A stretch of DNA of 34,861 nt from Planctomycetota bacterium. Its GTDB lineage: Bacteria; Planctomycetota; Planctomycetia; Pirellulales; Pirellulaceae. The translations under genes and the position numbers were made by a program. Below are positions 23,801 through 32,079 of the stretch, in pieces; position 1 is the stretch's first letter, and the number at the start of each line of letters is the position of its first letter. The stretch covers positions 1-34,861 of the forward strand of contig JAJRVM010000172.1 in assembly GCA_024277285.1 (NCBI GenBank), written 5' to 3'. Under the pieces are notes generated by a model. It worked only from the letters and a program-made list of their open reading frames with translations. It was not told the DNA's origin and made no database searches.

Positions 23801-26800
23801 TTGCTGATGGTACCCCGAGCGTCGGCAGACATTCAATTGCCGGCGACCGATGTGCTTGCGCCCATACGGATTGAAGGCAAACGCGCCATACGCTGGCAGC
23901 AGAACGCCGTCGAAGTGTGGGTGATTCAGCAATGCGTCATTCGGCAGGGCGAAATGACGGCAAGTGGCGAAGAGGCCGTCTTGTGGGTCGATCACGGTTC
24001 GCCGTTAGATGGCAAAGAGAGTCGCGTCACGGTCTACCTCGAGGGGTCGGCCGCGGTCGACTTTCGCCGCGAGGGTCGGGCACATCCGAGTACCGGTCGT
24101 GCGGCTCAGTCGATTCGCGATCATACTTGGTTCGGCCGTTTGGCCGCACGCGCTCGCGTCGACATTCGCGTGCGCGAAGTGACTTCCGAACCGCAACAGC
24201 GGCCCGCAGTTTACCAGCGGGGCATGGCAGCATTTGACCGCGCTGCCGGCGGTAAGGTTCGCCTGGCGCAATTCTCCGTTCAACCGCCCGTCTTGCCACC
24301 CCCTTCAACACCGACTCAACTGCCCGCCCCCATTCCAATACCGAGCGCCGGTCAGCCTCTACCCGCAGCTGGCCAGCCGTTTTCGCCTGCCGGCCCGCCG
24401 TTGGCCGAACCGATCGCCCAACCCCCATTGGCCCCGCTCGGCGGTACTCGTAAACGTGTCCAAGTAGGCCCGCGCAGCAATGCGCTGATTCACATCAAGA
24501 GCTTTCCCGGCACCGCCGCCAATCAATCGGTAACCGTATTCAGTAACGGCATCCGAGCGGTCATCGAGGGCCTGGAAGCTCCCGAATTGGGTCACCTGGG
24601 TCGCATTGTGATCGAAACCGATCGATTGGTCCTCTGGGGACCGAACCTGAAGACGCTCTCTTCCTCCGGCTCCGAAGCCGAAGGTGGTCCGGACGTTCCG
24701 ATCGAAGTCTACATGGAAGGGAATATCGTATTCCGGCAAGGCGACCGGCTGATCTATGCCGATCGCATGTACTACAACGCGACCAGTGAGTACGGCGTCG
24801 TACTGGACGCCGAGGTATTCACACCGGTACCTGATTACCAAGGGATGGTGCGGCTCAAGGCAGACGTACTGCAGCAACTCAATCGCCAGTACTTCCAAGC
24901 CTACGGCGCCGCCATCACGACAAGCCAGATGGGCGTGCCGACATATTGGCTCCAAAGCGAGAAAATCGAGTTCCGGGACAGCGCACAACCGATTCTCAAT
25001 CCGGTCACCGGTTACCTGGAGATGGACCCTCGCACCAACGAAGCCGCCGTGAATCACGACATGCTGGCGACGAGCCGCAACAACTTCCTCTACATTGGCG
25101 GTTTACCCGTCTTCTATTGGCCAACCATGGCGACCAATCTGCGCAAACCGTCCTACTACCTTGAACGCTTCTCGATCAAGAGCGACAGCGTGCTCGGCAC
25201 GCAAGTGCTCGGCGACTGGGATCTGTTCCAACTACTGCGAGTCAAGAGCCCACCCGCCGATACCGATTGGTTGCTCGGCACCGACTATTTGAGCAAACGG
25301 GGGTTCGGCCTGGGCACGACGTTCGAGTATCACCAGAACAGCTTCCTGGGCCACCCCGGACCGGTCAACGGCTTCCTTGACGTCTGGGGAATCCGCGACA
25401 CCGGGCTCGATAACCTCGGTCTGAACCGGCGTACGGTAACGCCCGACAGCGAGTGGCGTGGGCGCGCTTATTGGCGGCACCGGCAAGATCTTCCCGATGG
25501 CTGGCAGTTTACCGGTCAGCTGGGCTACATCAGCGATCGCAACTTTCTGGAACAGTTTTACGAACGTGAATGGGATGAATGGAAGGACCGCGTTACCAGT
25601 TTGGAACTGAAAAAGTCGTGGGACGGCCAGTCGCTACGCGTGCTAGGGCAAGTGCGGTTGAACGATTCTGTCTCGCAAACCGAATGGTTCCCACGCTTCG
25701 ATCACTTCCTGATCGGCCGCTCCTTTCTGCAGGACCGCCTGACCTGGTACGCCCATTCGCAAGCCAGCTACGCGCGGTTCCAAACCCTCGAACCACCTAC
25801 CGATCCCGAAGACGCTACCGGCTGGGCCTACTTGCCCTGGGAACGACCGGGGGACACGATCGAAGGTGGCCGATTTGCCACTCGGCAAGAAGTCGATCTA
25901 CCAGTGCAACTCGGTCCCATCAAAGTCGTACCGTACCTGGCCGGCGAACTGGCTCATTGGCAAGCAACGTTGAACAACGATTCAGGCGTATCGCGCGCCG
26001 TCGGTCAAATCGGCATGCGCACCAGCCTGCCGTTCTGGCGGTCCGACCCGACCGTCCAAAACCTACTCTTCAATCTGAACGGGCTGGCCCATAAGATCAC
26101 ACTGACCGCCGACATGTTCTGGTCCGATGCCTCCGAAAACATCACCGAGTTCCCGCTCTACGACCCCCTTGATGATGACTCGCAAGAACACTTCCGTCGA
26201 TATATGGGCGTGATCCCGTGGGAGTATGATCCACGCAATTTCGCTTTTCGATCGGGCATTCAACGTTGGATTGCTTCCCCCACGCTGGAGACCGTCGATG
26301 ACCTCACCGTCGCGCGTTTGGGAATCCACCAACGTTGGCAAACCAAACGCGGATTACCCGGACACCAACGTGTTATCGACTGGATCGTCCTGGACGTCGA
26401 TGGCACTGTTTTCCCCTACGCGGATCGAGACAACTTCGGTGAATACCTGGGCCAGTTGGAATACGACTTTCGCTGGCACGTTGGCGATCGCGTTACCATT
26501 CTTTCCGATGGCTACGCTGACGTGTTCCCCGGTGGATTCCAGTCGTTCAGCCTGGGGTCCGCAATTAGCCGACCACAACGTGGGCAACTTTACGGTGGCA
26601 TCATCGCAATGGACGGACCGGTCGATAGCACGTTGCTGGTCGGATCCATCGACTATCGATTGAGTCAAAAATGGATCGCCGAGGTCTCGGCAACCTACGA
26701 CCTTGGACCGACCGGAAACGTGGGCGAGCGGTTTGGCTTCACTCGCGTGGGAGAATCAGCCTTGATCCGCGTCTCCGTTTACGCCGACCACGGTCGCAAT

Positions 26801-26908
26801 AATGTCGGCGCATCATTCACCATCGAACCGCGGTTCCTGCCAAGTGGCAAGCTGGGACGGTTGGCCGGCGTTCCCATCCCGCCCGTCGGTGCGATGGGAT
26901 TGGAATAG
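23801..26908 (+). CDS. LptD/OstA-like outer-membrane assembly protein
   Basis: 1035 residues from the TTG at 23801; the first in-frame ATG is at 23807. The start is uncertain: the frame is open back to about 23669, and the residues before 23801 (RRRSVWAAQRGTQFCFALAV) supply the basic and hydrophobic parts of a signal peptide that ends in ASA|D, so a non-ATG start upstream (for example CTG at 23687) is likely. Residues 12-150 look like an OstA-type beta jellyroll, 162-215 are a proline-rich linker, and 225-400 are a second OstA-like region (VYMEGNIVFRQGDRLIYADRMYYN). The remainder is rich in alternating beta strands, as expected for the LptD barrel (FLYIGGLPVFYWP, STRDYLSKRGFGLGTTFEY-like). 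Role: insertion of lipopolysaccharide-like lipids into the outer leaflet. dgkA follows 26 bp after the stop. Confidence 0.78.
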   Translation: MLMVPRASADIQLPATDVLAPIRIEGKRAIRWQQNAVEVWVIQQCVIRQGEMTASGEEAVLWVDHGSPLDGKESRVTVYLEGSAAVDFRREGRAHPSTGRAAQSIRDHTWFGRLAARARVDIRVREVTSEPQQRPAVYQRGMAAFDRAAGGKVRLAQFSVQPPVLPPPSTPTQLPAPIPIPSAGQPLPAAGQPFSPAGPPLAEPIAQPPLAPLGGTRKRVQVGPRSNALIHIKSFPGTAANQSVTVFSNGIRAVIEGLEAPELGHLGRIVIETDRLVLWGPNLKTLSSSGSEAEGGPDVPIEVYMEGNIVFRQGDRLIYADRMYYNATSEYGVVLDAEVFTPVPDYQGMVRLKADVLQQLNRQYFQAYGAAITTSQMGVPTYWLQSEKIEFRDSAQPILNPVTGYLEMDPRTNEAAVNHDMLATSRNNFLYIGGLPVFYWPTMATNLRKPSYYLERFSIKSDSVLGTQVLGDWDLFQLLRVKSPPADTDWLLGTDYLSKRGFGLGTTFEYHQNSFLGHPGPVNGFLDVWGIRDTGLDNLGLNRRTVTPDSEWRGRAYWRHRQDLPDGWQFTGQLGYISDRNFLEQFYEREWDEWKDRVTSLELKKSWDGQSLRVLGQVRLNDSVSQTEWFPRFDHFLIGRSFLQDRLTWYAHSQASYARFQTLEPPTDPEDATGWAYLPWERPGDTIEGGRFATRQEVDLPVQLGPIKVVPYLAGELAHWQATLNNDSGVSRAVGQIGMRTSLPFWRSDPTVQNLLFNLNGLAHKITLTADMFWSDASENITEFPLYDPLDDDSQEHFRRYMGVIPWEYDPRNFAFRSGIQRWIASPTLETVDDLTVARLGIHQRWQTKRGLPGHQRVIDWIVLDVDGTVFPYADRDNFGEYLGQLEYDFRWHVGDRVTILSDGYADVFPGGFQSFSLGSAISRPQRGQLYGGIIAMDGPVDSTLLVGSIDYRLSQKWIAEVSATYDLGPTGNVGERFGFTRVGESALIRVSVYADHGRNNVGASFTIEPRFLPSGKLGRLAGVPIPPVGAMGLE

Positions 26909-26934
26909 ACGGATTGAAATCGAGAGCTGACGCC

Positions 26935-27303
26935 ATGAACTCGCCGACCACTCAATCGCGCTCGTGGCCCCGGAAGTTTCGCGACGCCTTTCGCGGCATC
27001 GCGGTCGGCGTGCGTGGTCAAAGCAGTTTTTTAGTGCACGCGTTCTGTGCCGTGACCGTGGTTGTCGTGGCGGCACTGGCCAACGTGTCGGCGTGGCAAT
27101 GGTGCGTCTTGCTGCTGTGCATCGTCATCGTGTTCGTTGCCGAGATGCTTAATTCCGCGTTGGAATCCATGGCCAAGGCAATCGACGGCAACTTTCACCC
27201 ACAACTACGCGACGCGCTGGACACCGCCAGCGGCGCCGTCCTGCTGGCTGCGATCGGCGCCGTGATCGTCGGCAGCATCGTGATGATCGACGCGCTGATG
27301 TAG
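26935..27303 (+). CDS. dgkA: DgkA-family diacylglycerol/undecaprenol kinase
   Basis: 122 residues from the ATG at 26935; a TTG at 26914 would add seven residues. Three membrane helices are visible (SFLVHAFCAVTVVVVAALAN, WQWCVLLLCIVIVFVAEML, ASGAVLLAAIGAVIVGSIVM). The cytoplasmic N-terminal KFRDAFRGI and the family motif EMLNSALESMAKAID, with the catalytic-site Glu and Asn, identify the family, as does the DxxSGAV segment before the last helix. It phosphorylates a membrane lipid alcohol, either diacylglycerol or undecaprenol; the sequence does not decide between them. It lies 26 bp after the LptD-like gene and is probably co-transcribed. An intrinsic terminator follows at 27317. Confidence 0.85.
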   Translation: MNSPTTQSRSWPRKFRDAFRGIAVGVRGQSSFLVHAFCAVTVVVVAALANVSAWQWCVLLLCIVIVFVAEMLNSALESMAKAIDGNFHPQLRDALDTASGAVLLAAIGAVIVGSIVMIDALM

Positions 27304-27307
27304 CTGA

Positions 27308-27390
27308 CCAGTCGTGCCTCCTGCCGGGACAAGCCCGGCGGAGGGCCTTTTCCATTAGCGCTTATCTGCGTTCATCAGCGGTCCCCCGTC
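27308..27390 (+). repeat. Dispersed repeat with terminator-like hairpin, copy 2
   Basis: Gap-free match to 1-83, including CCAGTCGT at the left, the GCCGGG/CCCGGC hairpin, the T-run, and CATTAGCG with GTTCATCAGCGGTCCC at the right. It starts four bases after the dgkA stop codon. Finding the same unit at the left window edge suggests a mobile or duplicated terminator-carrying repeat. Confidence 0.65.
27317..27351 (+). terminator. Intrinsic terminator of dgkA
   Basis: CCTCC (27317-27321) and GCCGGG (27323-27328) pair with CCCGGC (27334-27339) and GGAGG (27340-27344), with a single bulged T. GCC and four T residues (27348-27351) follow. It lies 14 bases after the dgkA stop codon. Confidence 0.65.
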
Positions 27391-27448
27391 TGAACGAGCT
27401 GTTCGTGGCATCATCTCCGTGAACAGGTACGACAAAAAGCAGGAGCAA

Positions 27449-27475
27449 CCGTTCGCGGCCAAGGGCCGCGAACGG
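27449..27475. repeat. Perfect 12-bp hairpin between two terminators
   Basis: CCGTTCGCGGCC (27449-27460) is exactly complementary to GGCCGCGAACGG (27464-27475) around an AAG loop. It lies between the convergent dgkA and nrdJ terminators. No T-run follows it on either strand at the correct side, so it is not a standard terminator. Confidence 0.7.
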
Positions 27476-27477
27476 CT

Positions 27478-27514
27478 AAAAAAAGGCACCGCCGCGGTCC
27501 CGCGACGATGCCTT
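27478..27514 (-). terminator. Intrinsic terminator of nrdJ
   Basis: Read on the minus strand, AAGGCATCGTCGC (27514-27502) pairs with GCGGCGGTGCCTT (27495-27483), with two G-T pairs, around a GGGACC loop. The tail continues into a run of seven T residues (27484-27478). It begins 46 bases after the nrdJ stop codon. Confidence 0.8.
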
Positions 27515-27560
27515 GTCAGAATCAGGTGGGTTGCTCGGGCTTCCAGGCCCATGAATTCCT

Positions 27561-30503
27561 TTATGAGCAACCCATGCTGTTGCCACAGTTGTGGCAGAGG
27601 TAACAGTTTCCGTTACGAACCGTAATGGCTCCGCAAGTATCGCAACTTGGGGCATCGCTTTGGAACCGCGCGAACTGTTCGCTGCGCGTATCCATTGACG
27701 CGCCATTCTGATCAACCGTCACGGAGAGCCCGGCACGCTCCAACGCCGCATAATCGACTCGACCATTGCCATTGATGGCATCATGGTTAGCCGCCGTCGG
27801 ATAGTCGGCCACCGCCGCCGTATTGCCCGAATTGGTGTCGACCACTTTCGCTTCACCGGCAGGCGGCAAGCCAACACTGGCTTCGCGGAACCCGGGCAGG
27901 AACGTGTTGCCGAGCCAGCGGAAAATATAGTCCACCACACTCTTGGCGATACGAATATCCGGATTGGACGTGTGCCCCATCGGCTCGAAACGCATGTGGG
28001 AGAACTTGTTGACCAGCACTTCCACCGGCACACCGTATTGCAGGCTCAATGAGATGGCGGTTCCAAACGCGTCCATCATGCCACCGACCGTGCTCCCCTC
28101 CTTGGCCATCGTCAAAAACAACTCACCAGGACGCCCGTCGGGATAAAGCCCGACATTGATATAGCCTTCGTGGCCGCCAACGTTGAACTTGTGAGTCAAC
28201 GACTGGCGCGTGTCAGGAAGACGTTCACGTTTGGGCCGCGCCGAAGCCTTTTCTTTCTCGGCCGCCTTGTCCGATTCCGACTGAGTCGACAACGGCTGGC
28301 TCTGCTTCGACCCGTCGCGGTAGATCGCCAACGCCTTGAGTCCCATCTGCCAACCCCAACGATAGGCTTCGGCAACGTCCTCGACCGTCGTGTCTCGGGG
28401 CATGTTCACCGTCTTGGAAATCGCACCCGACAGGAACGGCTGAGCTGCCGCCATCATGCGAATGTGCGCGCGCCACGCGATACTCCGTTTCCCCTTGGCC
28501 GGCTGGAACGCACAGTCAAAGACCGGCAAGTGCTCGTCCCTGATGTGCGGCGCACCCTCGATCGTGTCTTCCGACTCGATATACTTCCTGATCTCGGCAA
28601 TCTGAGCATCATCGTAACCGAGGGCCTGTAGGCCGGCAGGTACCGAATGGTTCACGATCTTCATCGAACCGCCACCCGCCAACTGTTTGTACTTCACCAA
28701 CGCGATGTCAGGCTCGATCCCCGTCGTGTCGCAATCCATCATGAAACTGATGGTACCGGTTGGCGCTAACACGGTCGCTTGCGCGTTGCGGAATCCATGC
28801 TGGCGACCGAACGCCAATACCTCGTCCCACAAATTACGTGCGGAATCCTTCAAGTACGTTGGACAACTCTCGTCAATCGCCTCGACCTTGTCGCGATGCA
28901 TCTGCATCACACGCAACATGGGATCACGGTTCTCCGCAAAGCGATCGAACGTCCCCACCACCGCAGCAAGCTCGGCACTGGTCCGATTCGCGGCACCGTG
29001 CAATAACGCGGTGATCGAACCGCAAAGGCCTCGAGCCGCGTCGGAATCATACGGCAACCCACTGGTCATCACAACACTGCCAAGATTGGAGTAACCCAGC
29101 CCCAATGGTCGGTAGCGATGGCTGTTCTCAGCAATCTGCTTGGTCGGATAACTGGCGTGATCAACCAGAATCTCCTGGGCAATAAAAAAGAGGCGGCACG
29201 CGTCGGCGAACCGCTGCACGTCGAATGTGCCGTCACCTCGGCGAAACTTCATCAAGTTGATGCTGGCCAGATTACAGGCCGTGTCGTCCAGGAACATGTA
29301 TTCGGAACATGGGTTGCTGGCGTTGATGCGCCCCGAGTTGGGACAGGTGTGCCAGCGATTGATCGTCGTGTCATACTGCACGCCCGGATCACCGCAGTGC
29401 CAGGCACATTCGGCCATGCGTTTCATCAGCTCCGGAGCGGCAAAAGTGGGACCCGGTCGAGCATTGTCCGTGACCCAACGCGTCGCCCATTGGCCGCCTT
29501 GTCCAAGCGTGTCCATGAACTCATCCGTCAGCCGTACCGACAGATTCGCGTTCTGGAACAAAATCGAACTGTATGCCTCGCCGTTGAAGTTCGCCTCGTA
29601 ACCGCCCTTCTCGATCAGGACGTGCGCCTTCTGCTCTTCCTTCCACTTGCACTCAATGAACTCAAGAATATCAGGGTGCCAGATCTTGAGCGATTGCATC
29701 TTCGCCGCGCGACGTGTCTTGCCGCCCGATTTCACGACCGCCGCAATCTGGTCGTATACCCGCATGAATGACAATGGACCCGAGGGGCGCCCACCACCCG
29801 ACAACTTCTCGCGGTGCGAACGAATCGTCGACAAGTCGCTCCCCGTACCCGAGCCAAACTTGAAGAGCATCGCCTCGCTCGTCGCTAAGGCCATGATCTC
29901 TTCCATGTTGTCACCCACACTCTGGATGAAACATGCCGAAGCCTGAGGATACTCGTACGGATTCTCCGTCTGAATCGCCTCGCCAGTGCGCGGATCCCAC
30001 CGCCAATTGCAGCGGTCACCCGTCACGCCATACTGGTGATGCAGCCCCACGTTGAACCAAACGGGGGAATTAAACGAACCGTGCTGGTGTAAACACAACC
30101 AACTCAACTCGCGGTAAAAATGCTCACCGTCCTCAACACTGCCAAAGTACCCGTCCGCTACACCCCAGTCCGCAATCGTTCGCGCCACGCGATGAATCAA
30201 CTGGCGTACACTTCGCTCGCGCTGCGGCGTGCCGTTCTCACCATAATAATACTTGCTGACCACCACATTCGTGGCCAACTGGCTCCACCGAGCCGGAATC
30301 TCGCAGTCGTGCTGCTCGAACAACACCTCGCCGTCCTCGCCCTTGATCGCCGCACTGCGCGACTCCCACTCGACCGTATCAAAGGGATCCGCGGCGTCTG
30401 CCGGACAAAATTGAGGCGTGATTCGCATCCCACCCACAGCCGACTGAGACCCGTTGGAAGAAGATGCCTGTAACTGACTGCGGTCGAACTCTACACTCGC
30501 CAT
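27561..30503 (-). CDS. nrdJ: Adenosylcobalamin-dependent (class II) ribonucleotide reductase
   Basis: 980 residues. It reduces ribonucleotides to deoxyribonucleotides using a thiyl radical generated from adenosylcobalamin. The active-site block is visible: N397-P-C399-S-E401, with redox cysteines C191 (SACFIQSV) and C410 (DDTACNLASI). Substrate and specificity features include MLFKFGSGTGSDLS, LAPTGTISFMMDCDTTGIEP and QPFLSGAISKTVNMP. A linker near 740-790 precedes a beta-rich part, VGGHEGYINVGLYPDGRPGE, and the C-terminus ends in a zinc ribbon with C954/C957 and C970/C973 plus C967 and C979. Such C-terminal cysteines normally shuttle electrons to the active site. AAGGAG upstream of the ATG supports the start. 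A tandem NrdR-like operator lies about 200 bp upstream and a strong terminator follows. No nrdR or other reductase gene is in the window. Confidence 0.93.
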   Translation of the reverse strand: MASVEFDRSQLQASSSNGSQSAVGGMRITPQFCPADAADPFDTVEWESRSAAIKGEDGEVLFEQHDCEIPARWSQLATNVVVSKYYYGENGTPQRERSVRQLIHRVARTIADWGVADGYFGSVEDGEHFYRELSWLCLHQHGSFNSPVWFNVGLHHQYGVTGDRCNWRWDPRTGEAIQTENPYEYPQASACFIQSVGDNMEEIMALATSEAMLFKFGSGTGSDLSTIRSHREKLSGGGRPSGPLSFMRVYDQIAAVVKSGGKTRRAAKMQSLKIWHPDILEFIECKWKEEQKAHVLIEKGGYEANFNGEAYSSILFQNANLSVRLTDEFMDTLGQGGQWATRWVTDNARPGPTFAAPELMKRMAECAWHCGDPGVQYDTTINRWHTCPNSGRINASNPCSEYMFLDDTACNLASINLMKFRRGDGTFDVQRFADACRLFFIAQEILVDHASYPTKQIAENSHRYRPLGLGYSNLGSVVMTSGLPYDSDAARGLCGSITALLHGAANRTSAELAAVVGTFDRFAENRDPMLRVMQMHRDKVEAIDESCPTYLKDSARNLWDEVLAFGRQHGFRNAQATVLAPTGTISFMMDCDTTGIEPDIALVKYKQLAGGGSMKIVNHSVPAGLQALGYDDAQIAEIRKYIESEDTIEGAPHIRDEHLPVFDCAFQPAKGKRSIAWRAHIRMMAAAQPFLSGAISKTVNMPRDTTVEDVAEAYRWGWQMGLKALAIYRDGSKQSQPLSTQSESDKAAEKEKASARPKRERLPDTRQSLTHKFNVGGHEGYINVGLYPDGRPGELFLTMAKEGSTVGGMMDAFGTAISLSLQYGVPVEVLVNKFSHMRFEPMGHTSNPDIRIAKSVVDYIFRWLGNTFLPGFREASVGLPPAGEAKVVDTNSGNTAAVADYPTAANHDAINGNGRVDYAALERAGLSVTVDQNGASMDTRSEQFARFQSDAPSCDTCGAITVRNGNCYLCHNCGNSMGCS

Positions 30504-30699
30504 GGTTCAGCTCCTTCTGCTGTCCATTCGCCTTCCTGGAACACGTAATCCCGGACGAACAGTATACAAATATACACTATCAGGTTCCGAATGCCACGTT
30601 CTTCAACTCTTTCCACACGCGCAGCCGCTTACGGCGAATTTATCAGTCAGTTGTCCCGAACAGGACAGGAGGATTGCGCAAATTGGAGGAACGCGACAT

Positions 30700-30746
30700 C
30701 TACAACATATTGTAGTGGCACCGAGTGCTGCTACAACATTTAGCAT
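30700..30746 (-). promoter_or_regulatory. Tandem NrdR-like operator over the probable nrdJ promoter
   Basis: CTACAACATATTGTAG (30700-30715) and CTACAACATTTAGCAT (30731-30746) are separated by 15 bp, so their starts are 31 bp apart. The inner positions match the NrdR-box core ACwAnATaTwGT (12 of 12 in the first box, 11 of 12 in the second). On the minus strand a -35 TTGTAG (30736-30731) and a -10 TACAAT (30714-30709), 16 bp apart, fall inside the two boxes, as expected for repression. Transcription would begin near 30702-30698, leaving a leader of about 195 bases before nrdJ. Confidence 0.65.
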
Positions 30747-31089
30747 AGAGGGACGAGTTTAGCGATTTGAGATCGGCAGTCAATCACGCACGTGTTTTCG
30801 TTCGTAGGTCCCGACTGCTAAATGGTTTACGCCATCGGCCGAGTGCTAGCATGGGCCCGCCATATCGGCCCTAACACGACCCTAACTTCCCTTGTCCCAA
30901 CAGGTTGCGAAAAATCGCGTGAACAATGTGCAGCTGAGGACTGGAGAAAACACTTTTTCACAAAATCTTCCAACTCCCCCCCGGCCTCCGCAACACGAGG
31001 CCAAATTATTCCCCGCAGCTGAAAAGCTGGACAGTTTGCGAAATGTGGAGCGCCCGCAAGACACGCCACAATTCACTGCCTCACGGCGA
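30747..31089. other. Intergenic stretch upstream of nrdJ
   Basis: About 340 bp between the operator and the tandem repeats downstream of rplU. No gene, riboswitch or strong hairpin is recognised. The nrdJ leader (30504-30699) contains GTATA-TTTG-TATAC (minus strand, near 30561-30574), but no B12-box sequence was seen. Confidence 0.45.
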
Positions 31090-31325
31090 CAGCGCAGATC
31101 TTCTTTGCCAGCCATCTTTTTTGCCCTCCCAAAAGAATCGCCGTAACGACATCCACAGCCAAGAACGGGAGAAGCGCAAAGAACATTAGAGGCGAAAAGA
31201 GCGCGGGCAGCGCAGATCTTCTTTGCCAGCCATCTTTTTTGCCCTCCCAAAAGAATCGCCATGACGGCGTCCACAGCCAAGACCGGGAGAAGCGCAAAGA
31301 ATATCAGGGGCGAAAAGAGCGCGGG
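31090..31325. repeat. Two 118-bp tandem units, each an imperfect inverted repeat
   Basis: Units 31090-31207 and 31208-31325 differ at about 8 positions (about 93% identity), mostly transitions. Within each unit, a left arm with TTCTTTGCCAGCCATCTTTT and a right arm that on the opposite strand reads TTTTCGCCCCTGATATTCTT form an imperfect palindrome. The arms resemble those of the 2404-2506 element. The last unit touches the rplU stop codon (TAG on the minus strand at 31328-31326). Confidence 0.85.
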
Positions 31326-31643
31326 CTATGGGCACTCGATCTTATTGATGCGCACACGCGTGTACAGTTGCCGATGACCGGTACGGCGACGGTAGGTCTT
31401 GCGGCGCCGCATCTTCTGGATGTAGAGCTTGGTTCCCTGTTCCACACCGAGCACCTCGGCCGTTACTTTCGCACCGTCGATCGCCGGTTGGCCCAGCTGC
31501 AGACTCCCTTCACCGCCGACGGCCAACACACGGCCGAACTCGACCGCATCACCTTTCGTGACCGATTCCCGATAGTCGATGTCCAGTTCCTGGCCCTCTT
31601 CGACTCGATACTGTCGTCCGCATTCAGCAATGATCGCATACAT
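31326..31643 (-). CDS. rplU: 50S ribosomal protein L21
   Basis: 105 residues, the normal length. The sequence is clearly L21: MYAIIAECGRQYRVEEGQEL at the start and the C-terminal block KLYIQKMRRRKTYRRRTGHR followed by RVRINKI. It binds 23S rRNA in the large subunit. AAGG eight bases upstream supports the ATG. It lies 436 bp downstream of rng, in the usual order. The usual downstream partner rpmA (L27) is absent: the 118-bp tandem repeats begin at its stop codon and the next gene on that strand is nrdJ. Confidence 0.95.
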   Translation of the reverse strand: MYAIIAECGRQYRVEEGQELDIDYRESVTKGDAVEFGRVLAVGGEGSLQLGQPAIDGAKVTAEVLGVEQGTKLYIQKMRRRKTYRRRTGHRQLYTRVRINKIECP

Positions 31644-32079
31644 CGCGTTGACCTTAACTTCTACTACTCGTGTTCTAACTCACCACAATGGGCTCACCAA
31701 AATGGACGGGAAACATCACAGCTTAATCGATGATTGCCAACTCGTCGAGGGCTACGGCAGTGAAATCCGAAACCCCACCCGAGGGGGCAAACAGCCATTC
31801 TGCCGGCCCCCACGGCGGTTCGGCCATGCACTCCGCTCCGCGCGCTCGCGCATTTTCGGCTGCGCGGCGACGGTTCAAATTCGGCGGTTGGAAACCTTGA
31901 CCACACGGGCGAACGCGGCATGGGGGGGCGTCCAACCTGTGCCCACCCCTTAGCGCCGTCCGCCCTAGGGCGAGCGGCGAGTGGAACAGTCCCTTGGCTG
32001 CCGTCGCAGGGTGCTACACTCTCCGGTTGCCGGCATTGTGGCAACGGCAGCTGCTGGTAAGCCGGTTTCTGCCGTTCGT
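31644..32079 (-). other. Long leader between rng and rplU
   Basis: 436 bp without a convincing gene. A strong hairpin lies at 31955-31978: arms GCCGTC/AGCGGC flank the 12-bp palindrome CGCCCTAGGGCG, 11 of 12 positions pairing with one G-T and one mismatch. It is not followed by a T-run. A minus-strand frame at 31723-31935 would encode 70 residues (ending GGVSDFTAVALDELAIID), without family resemblance. A candidate rplU promoter, TTGGTG and TAGAAC 17 bp apart near 31675-31703, is weak. Confidence 0.45.

Noticed and set aside
27449..27475. Terminator role for the perfect 12-bp hairpin
   Set aside because: The A-run lies on its right side on the plus strand, so no T-run follows the stem in either direction. 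The neighbouring 27478-27514 hairpin fits nrdJ termination far better.
30504..30699. Cobalamin riboswitch upstream of nrdJ
   Set aside because: No B12-box-like sequence or extended pairing pattern was found by eye.
31723..31935. 70-codon small protein gene between rng and rplU
   Set aside because: There is no ribosome-binding site or family resemblance, and composition is Arg/Pro/Ala-rich as expected from GC-rich spacer DNA.
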